From contig CM032123.1 in NCBI GenBank assembly GCA_018894105.1, forward strand, positions 559,001 through 623,000: a stretch of DNA of 64,000 nt. The letters are read 5' to 3'. The position numbers were made by a program, and so were the translations under genes. This DNA comes from Jacaranda mimosifolia. Its lineage: Eukaryota; Streptophyta; Magnoliopsida; Lamiales; Bignoniaceae. A model generated the notes under the pieces. That model searched no databases. It saw nothing but the letters and a program-made list of their open reading frames with translations, and was not told the origin of the DNA. Numbering within the stretch: the stretch's first letter is position 1; each line of letters starts with the position of its first letter. Positions 57,180-64,000 of the stretch are shown here, piece after piece.

Positions 57180-59135
57180 TCGACGCACGCCTTCTTTCCA
57201 CTTAGCTCTATAGCATTTAATCACCCCACACACACAACATAAGGCATCACCAAGCATGATGTTTACCAGATTAGGTATCATTGTTGCCTTAGCCATTACA
57301 AGAAATCATTGCCAAGCAAGACAAAGTTGTCTAAGGGAGCAACCATCAACTCGCACTGTCCTTCCCATAAAGTGATCTTTAGTTCCACGTCTCTGAATTC
57401 GCAACCTTTACCCAACTCAAATGTTCCTTCAGATTCAATGCCAAGGTCTGATATGCTCAATGGAAATTAAACTAGTATGGCTTTCGTGTCTAGCAACAAC
57501 AACGCTTCTTTGTCGTTCAAAAGTCTAGCAAACATCAAGCTTTTGCCTTTGTTGTTGCAGTACATGCTGTGCAACATATTCAATATCTAAAGAAACGTGG
57601 CCCGTGTGTCCCACTCGTACTCTGTAGATTTCAATTTTGTCACTAGCATGCTCAATTGTTTCAGGACAATTCTCTATCCTATGGTTTCCACCATAGAGGT
57701 AACATCCTTGTTTTCTTTTGTTCATGACCAACTGAGTATTCCTAGCCTTTTAGATCTCATTGTCCTTTTGGGACCATGATTCACGAATCATCATTATTGG
57801 GGCCAGAACAATCGAATTAGAACAGGAGCAGAGGCTCCTTTCCAAAGTTTTGGATTATCACACTGACAAGCATGAACCGATAATATACGGATTTGGATCG
57901 ATAGAACAACCAGAAATCACCTTAATGCGGTTTAATCACCGATTCCTCTGAATATAATGGGAAAAAAGGAAAACATAATGGCAGAAAAGGAGGCCATGTT
58001 TGTGGGCTGCTCAGAGATGGCACACGGCATGCTGTGGATGGTCTATGATTGATTTATAAATGAGAAGAAAAGACTAAAAAGATGAAGTTTTGAGATTTAA
58101 TATGTATAATTTTTATTTTTATTTTTATTTTTACATTTGATTTAAGATTTATCTCATACTTAATATGTAAGTTGATTAGTAATGGTCTAATCATTAAATA
58201 GTTAAATATTTAATTTTAATATTTAAACAATTTAACTGGAGCAATTTTTTATTTTTATTATATGAAGTTTTTACCTTTATTATGTTGTAATAGTTTTTTA
58301 ATATATATGTACTGCATTAGTTGAACGAAAGATTTATGATAATAATATGATTGGTTATGATAAAGCTTCTATAATCTATTGAACTAATTTATAGTACAAA
58401 AGAATTATGCTAATTACCTAATATAAGCACTAATAGAATTTTACATGTTTTAATTTTTCTAGAATGTTTTAAAAAAAAATTTAGTACCTCAAACTACAAA
58501 ATGTGTGGAACGCCTGCAACTGTTTTGCAACATTTTAATGGAATAGGAACGGTGGCCTCTATTCCCATTTTTGCGACTATTCCAAGGAACCATGCCTAAG
58601 ACCATGCAGACTATCTTTTGTCTTTCCCTACATATTTCTTTTCATGTTCTCGATTTGAGCCTCAGATAATTTGATAATCCCCAAGTCTATCGGCAACAGC
58701 CATTGAAGATGGCAAGTCCTTTACACCTTGCGGTCTCTTGTGCTCAAAGCTACAAACTAACCATGAAATTGAAAATCTTGTTTTCCTTTGGACATGTCTC
58801 TGACATCCAGCATCAATGAATTGAGTGTTGTCACGCATTCTCTCATTGTCCCAATGCCTTAGATTTCGTAAGGACTCCCTTCTAGGCCACAACATGTTGC
58901 AAGATAGAAATCAACTCCTTTAGAACATCCTAGATCTCAATCCTCTCCAGATTAGCATTTGCATCATTCTGTAGATATGTACGCCACCACAACTTGGTTT
59001 ACTAGTGAGATTATGGAAACTTTTTGATTGTTTTATTTTTTTGTTTCCAGAGGGCTTTGCCTCTGGGATGCTTGTAGCCTCAAAATATGCCTCCATGTTT
59101 GACAGAAAATTATCCATCTCCTTGGTGTTCCTCAC
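57180..59135 (-). pseudogene. Decayed Ty3/gypsy retrotransposon (gag, zinc-knuckle and protease remnants)
   Basis: On the minus strand, recognisable pieces occur in the expected order. At 59135-58920 there is a gag-like KEMDNFLSNMEAYFEA. At 58895-58662 comes RRESLRNLRHWD followed by GVKDLPSSMAVADRL, the usual gag C-terminal block. Near 57700-57650 a zinc-knuckle-like CYLYGGNHRIENC has its second Cys changed to Tyr. Near 57400-57290 there is a retropepsin-flank-like stretch, LKITLWEGQCELMVAPLDN, followed by LLGNDFL. Frames are broken by stops and frameshifts, and about 700 bp of unrelated AT-rich DNA separates gag from the zinc knuckle. No reverse transcriptase or integrase was recognised. It is inactive. 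Confidence 0.75.
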
Positions 59136-59869
59136 TCCACTTTAACTAATAAAACAATCTTTTTAATACAAGTGTCGTCCATTCAGTTGGAACAAATATT
59201 GGCTTAACATTTGTATAAAAAAATAGAAAATTAACACAATGTCAAATGGACATTTTCGCGACATTTTATCCATTTGATTTAAGATTTTGGTGCTTAAATG
59301 AGGTTCAGAATATTATCTTGGCTTAGTGCTGTCATGAGAGTATTCTTATTATTCACGCTATTGTTGGCTAGATCTTGATAGTGGGACAAATTTGGGAAAC
59401 TTTCCTAACTAGAGTAATAAAAATGAAATTTTAGTCATTAATGGTTATAAGAAACCTAGTGAAATTGTCTAGTGTGCCAAGGAGCCTTGCAGACAAAAAA
59501 GATGTTTTACGGGGATCGATAATTAAAATATGTGACCAAGAGATTCCACTCTTCATCCTATTTTGCATGCATATCCCAAAAAAAGAGCTGGCTTCCCATT
59601 CTTATCCCAGAAGTCATTGGAGTTAGCTTAGCAGACTATAATGTGAAGACAGTTACATATTAGGATGCTTAAATAGCATCTCATATAATTTACATTATCA
59701 GCAAATTATGGGATTTAAATAGGAAGCATTAGTTTCCTTATTTTCTTTTCATTTACTCATGGTAGATAAGACGTAACATTTGGATAAGGTTTAGAGGCAA
59801 CATTTAAATTATGGATAGGCAAGACACCTTTTTTTTTTCCTCCTTCTGGACTGGCGAATAGCAACAGCA
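59136..59869. other. Intergenic DNA between Ty3/gypsy remnant and MADS-type gene
   Basis: AT-rich with no recognised gene. The expected 5' LTR of the decayed element was not identified here. The right end would be the 3' UTR of the MADS-type gene. Confidence 0.4.
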
Positions 59870-61578
59870 TCAATAATTCAGTTGAACTACGTCAGCCAGT
59901 AAGATATCACCAAGAAAATCAGGTTCTTTCATGAGCCACACGTGTTCGTCCCCAACATTTATCGCATATTGGGCCACCGTACGTGCAGCAGTGTTGCCTG
60001 ATGTTTGTATATGTGAAAAGGAACAACTGCCTAATTGCCTCATATAGCCCTGGGTTTCCTGCACGATACTCATAGAAGCCAGAGAGTTATCTTCATAGAT
60101 ATTCTGGAGTCCGTTGATCATGTTGGAAGCATCCCCTTCCAACACAATATCAGTGAAATAATAGTCAACAGCAAATTCAGTCGCACATTTGGCAGCCATC
60201 CAAGAGGTGGCATTAACATCCGTTAGCTCAGGGAAAAACCTCGCAAGAGCGGCCATAAATTCTCCTCTCCAGTTCCTGACAACCACCCCAACCCCACAAC
60301 CATTCACATCCTGAAAATTAACTCCAGCAAAATTCACCTTATAAACATCAGGAGGTGGTGGAATCCATCTTTCTGGATAATTAATTGCTACAGCTTGAGC
60401 AGTGCTTTGACTTCTAGAATATGGGGAATGGGCTCTTTTAGGAATCATCTCGGAGATTGTACCAAGAGTTTCTTGGGCCGAGTAGCTGGATTCTCCTGAT
60501 TCAGCCCTGATTGTATCTGTGGTTTGAATGTCCTGAAATTATTTGAGAATGAGGAGTTGAATGGTGTTAGAAGATCACGGTTGATTTTTGTCCTGTTTTA
60601 ACATTACGCAAGCATTTTAAAACAAAAGTCTATTTAAAAGCACTCATTCACCTGGAATATAGTTTGTTTTTCTTATGCCATGCATGTGTTTCAGCAAATT
60701 GATTTAAAAAACATTTTGCTAGTAAAGAAAACCTTTGTTTGAAGAGCAGGCACTTCATTCTTGAGAAGTTCTCTCTGAAACGAAATAAAAGGATTCACGT
60801 CAATCTCTAAATTAGATTTGCAACTATCAGGGGACTGGCAGAGGGAAGATGATCGGTACCTTTTTTGAATTCACATATTTAAGTATTGCATCAAGTTTCA
60901 TTTCTAGCTGGTGCAGCTCTTCTGCGCTAAAGTGCTGAAGATATTCATGCATTATGTGCCTGTTTCAAAGATAAATCATGCATCTAAACAACCCCAGAAT
61001 TCTGAAATACATATAAAAGATAAAGCTGGTGCAATTTTTGGTTCAAACCTGAGGTAATTTATCTTATCCTCAACTCCTCTGCCTAACTCAGCATGATTCC
61101 TGTTCTGTCCCTGCAATAAGAAAAAGCATCTAAATAATAGGAGAGCATGCGGTTGAACTATGGCGCTCTTATGCTGTTATGTTTGCCATCGATAAGTTTG
61201 TTATTTGTTGAAAGGAAAGTACAGTTCCTGGTAAAATGAAAACCAGAAACTTTTCTGAAATTCAGGAAACTAACATGCTAAAGCATGCTTGCATTTCTGG
61301 ACATAAAAGTGGAATGAGGATGGATTAAAAGAGCTTGAGGTCATCGAAGAGATGACAAATGGATGTGAAAATGGGATGAGTATTCTATAAAGCATGATAA
61401 GGTTACATCTCTACCAAGAAGATCCCAGTAAAATGCTATTTTCTCATCACATCTTAATTCTGTAGGACTATAGGAAAATTTGAAGGAACTTTATGTGAAT
61501 AGCCAAAAAAGTACCTGTAGTCTAGGATGCTTCTCAGACTCCAAGTGCAAAGAGAATTTCTTGATGATGTCCTTGATG
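59870..61578 (-). CDS. 3' exons of a MIKC-type MADS-box gene fused in frame to an RNase H-like domain (partial)
   Basis: Five exons read on the minus strand: 61578-61515 (I region), 61110-61049 (62 nt), 60959-60860 (100 nt), 60774-60733 (42 nt) and 60532-59870 (663 nt). The 62/100/42 sizes and their phases are the standard K-domain exon pattern of MIKCc MADS genes. The encoded sequence is K-box-like (HFSAEELHQLEMKLDAILKY, NSKKRELLKNEVPALQTK). The MADS-box exon itself is not in the window; a long first intron, common in this family, would place it beyond 64000. The last exon runs without a stop from DIQTTDTIRAESGESS through a Pro-rich WIPPPPDVYKVNF into an RNase H/RVT_3-like domain with VGVVVRNWRGEFMAALARF and DIVLEGDASNMI. 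The first catalytic Asp is Ala (NFAGV) and the Glu position is not conserved, so nuclease activity is unlikely. The subfamily is not assigned. Confidence 0.72.
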
Positions 61579-64000
61579 CTTCAGAGAATGAGAGAATAAT
61601 TTAGCACACACATAACTGTCTTCAAAGGATTTACCAGAATAAAGGATTCAAACAGGTATATCAAGAGCCAACACGTCCAATAAAAAAATGGTAACAGGAC
61701 AATTCTGCACAAACAAAAGACTACAATGAAAGAGTGGAAGGAAAATAAAGGCATGCAATATTAGACAATCTTTAATAGATAGAAAGATGGGTCCCTAAAC
61801 ATTTCAATTTCCAGATACCCCCAGGGCACCAAAATGTATCTGTTGCTTCGGCCATAAATCCTTGTCAAATAGTTTTCAATAATTTAGAAGTGATACATAT
61901 GATGCTCAGTAAGTGCAAGGAACCATATACAGTCTCTGTTCTGGACTTCCTTGATTTCATATGCTCTGGTTTCCTCAGTCCTTTCTATCATCATTCATTA
62001 TTCCATTTATTTCTGAATAACAAGTTTCTTGATTTGATTACATGATTATATGAACTGATACCTGATATTATGTTTATGGTTTAACAGTGGTTCTGCTAAA
62101 GATTACTGAAATCCCGAACAAATCATTGCTAGGCAACACCATATCTTTTACAAACTAACCACCACCAGATGATAAACTCTCCAGTTTTCACCTGTATCCT
62201 GACAAAAAGGTTTGGATGAGCCTAGCTGTTATACGTGTGGATGTAGTACCCCACCTTCATCTAGCTGAGGAGGGAGAAATCTTTGGTAATTCTCTCCTGT
62301 TTTTTCTATTATATTACATTACAATATGTACGTTTTCCATGACCTACCATATTGCGTAGAGATCTTTTAAAGCTTCACTACCAAGGAAGCTAAATAAAAC
62401 ATTATAATACATACTACTCAAGCTAACTGTCCATCCTTTCCAAGTGTGGTTTCTGTGCTATATGGCCTTTAAGAGTATATCATCGAAGTAAAGGTTCCAA
62501 AGTCTCCAAAGGCAACATATCCAGAAGATGCTGGCGCAACCTATACTTGTTTTTCTTCCATGTATTTGGGAATAATCAGTCTGACAAAAATTCAAACTTA
62601 TTGATATGACAAATAAAGCACACAGATGTTGAAGGAGACATGTCCCATCAAACCTATTTAAAGGGCTCTATTGAATGTGCCCAAATTATCTCAAGAGATT
62701 TTCCATGGACATCATTTTAACCATTTCACGTGTAAACATTTCTTACTCTTCTTTTTCCATAATAAAGCGGGTATACCCTAACATTCTCATCTGGCTTGCC
62801 TGTATACTTATTCATATGTTTCTTGATAGGCTGATAAAAGATTACTAGTCTTCTAAAGAGTTATCACCTTAGTACAAATCAACTAGACTGCTCAATTAAG
62901 AGCACTAACTAGGATTTACTTTAGACACTTGTGCCTGGAGGCCAACATGCCAATCTTCCAAAAATTGATTATATTTACTTGATTCCAACTGATTAATCAC
63001 TTAAATAACTAATAAATACAAATTTGATCAGTTGGTACAATATTCTAATGAGGCAAATAATGCAACACAATCACACAAATGCAGCAAAAGACTTTGAACA
63101 TAATGATTCTTATCATACCTTTCTATATCTCTTAGATTGTAACTAGATCATTTTGCATTTTTTCAGTAATTTGTGAAGCAAAATGTTGTTAGATGCACAG
63201 ATATTTATGTTCTTTTATGCTTACTTTAAATACATTACATGGACATTTCATGGAATCTGTAGTTTTCTATCCTGAAAATTCATCTAAATATTCTATTAAG
63301 TATATTCTTCAAAATAATTATAGTTACAAACTGTTGTGAAACAAATATGTGATTTAATTGTAAATGGTGCTTATTAAGAGTGATATAACAATGCATATTT
63401 TTATTATAATTAAATAATAGATAGAAAATTTTAATTAAAAGAGAGAATTTTTCACAAGTGAAGTTCTATCCTGGGGGAACAACAGAAGGCAATAAGGTGG
63501 ATGCATGTTACAAATTCAATAGTAATTAGATTGCAAAACTATGACGTTTGTATCTATATTTATCTATATCTATACTTCTACATGTATTCTATATCTATAA
63601 CATCACAAAAGTATAAGTAGTACACAAAATTTCTTCAAAGTTTTGTGGTGTTTAATTAACTCTAATCATTAAATAGCCAAAAATGAATATATGAATGAAT
63701 TTTACTTGTTTTTGGGCAATATAGTTTGAATATACAGCCAAGTTTCATTTCTGCCTAAATCATGAGCTTATAAAGTATTGAAGTTATAACTATTTAAATT
63801 TACATTTCAACTTATTGTATCCATTGCACATATAAATAAATGTTTTTGGGAAAGTATTTTCATGCTAAACATATAGTCAAAGTATGATATTTTAAGTTTT
63901 ATTTTTATTATATATAGGTAAAATGCATGTGCTTTTGTCATATTATAAGACGACACCTCATTTGTAGATTGAATGTTTCAGTGCCAACTAAGTTAGAATA
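61579..64000. other. Probable long first intron of the MADS-type gene
   Basis: No exon was recognised to the window end. I searched the minus strand by eye for the conserved MADS-box exon (GRGK..., NRQVTFSKRR, LCDAEV) and did not find it. The acceptor of the I-region exon (CTCTGAAG at about 61579-61586) requires an upstream exon, so this DNA is most likely intronic. There are no clear repeats except AT-rich runs near the right edge. Confidence 0.45.

Noticed and set aside
57760..57951. 63-codon frame on the + strand within the Ty3/gypsy remnant
   Set aside because: Lies in the non-matching insert between gag pieces, and no family is recognised.
62450..62590. Minus-strand LYFDDILLK, similar to a reverse-transcriptase YxDD box
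   Set aside because: No neighbouring RT motifs and a stop follows almost at once; most likely chance.
1..64000. CRISPR arrays, operons, bacterial promoters or phage genes
   Set aside because: None seen; gene structure and families are those of a plant nuclear genome.

Overview
The window is nuclear DNA from a flowering plant, most likely a eudicot. Genes are intron-rich with GT..AG junctions, the intergenic DNA is AT-rich, and the families are plant-specific (NAC, GRAS, MIKC MADS-box, CYP716, LRR receptor kinase, plastid-targeted proteins). There is no bacterial, organellar or phage content. The species cannot be named from the sequence alone. Exon coordinates were built by hand from splice consensus, reading-frame continuity and recalled family sequences.

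Layout. 1-11 kb is gene-dense: the 3' end of an unidentified gene (+), plastid ribosomal protein L21 (+), a VTT/SNARE-associated Golgi membrane protein (-), a CYP716-type P450 (-) and a VND7-like NAC factor (-). 11-20 kb has no recognised gene. It holds AT-rich sequence, two hAT-type non-autonomous elements, a tRNA-derived SINE, a miniature LTR retrotransposon (TRIM) and a solo LTR of the same family. 20-31 kb carries a short mTERF-like protein (-) and a DUF616/MUCI70-like putative glycosyltransferase (+). 32-41 kb carries an LRR receptor-like pseudokinase (+), the plastid pyruvate dehydrogenase E2 subunit (-) and DPM3 (+). 41.8-43.2 kb is a diverged inverted repeat with arms of about 650 bp. 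46-51 kb has an intronless GRAS factor (+) and a TMEM18 homologue (+), with a hAT-type element between them. 51-59 kb is repeat-rich: a MITE, a second SINE copy, a 1.25-kb hAT-type element with a perfect 8-bp target duplication, and a decayed Ty3/gypsy element. 59.9-61.6 kb holds the 3' exons of a MIKC-type MADS-box gene (-) whose last exon reads in frame into an RNase H-like domain.

The genes do not form one pathway. VND7 is a xylem-vessel regulator, E2 works in plastid fatty-acid precursor supply, DPM3 in ER mannosylation, and CYP716 probably in triterpenoid oxidation. Several neighbours (VND7/VTT protein; LRR kinase/E2; mTERF/DUF616) recall Arabidopsis neighbours, so the window looks like conserved euchromatin interrupted by TE clusters. 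The observations most worth a second look are the MADS/RNase H chimera and the large inverted repeat with exon-like arms.
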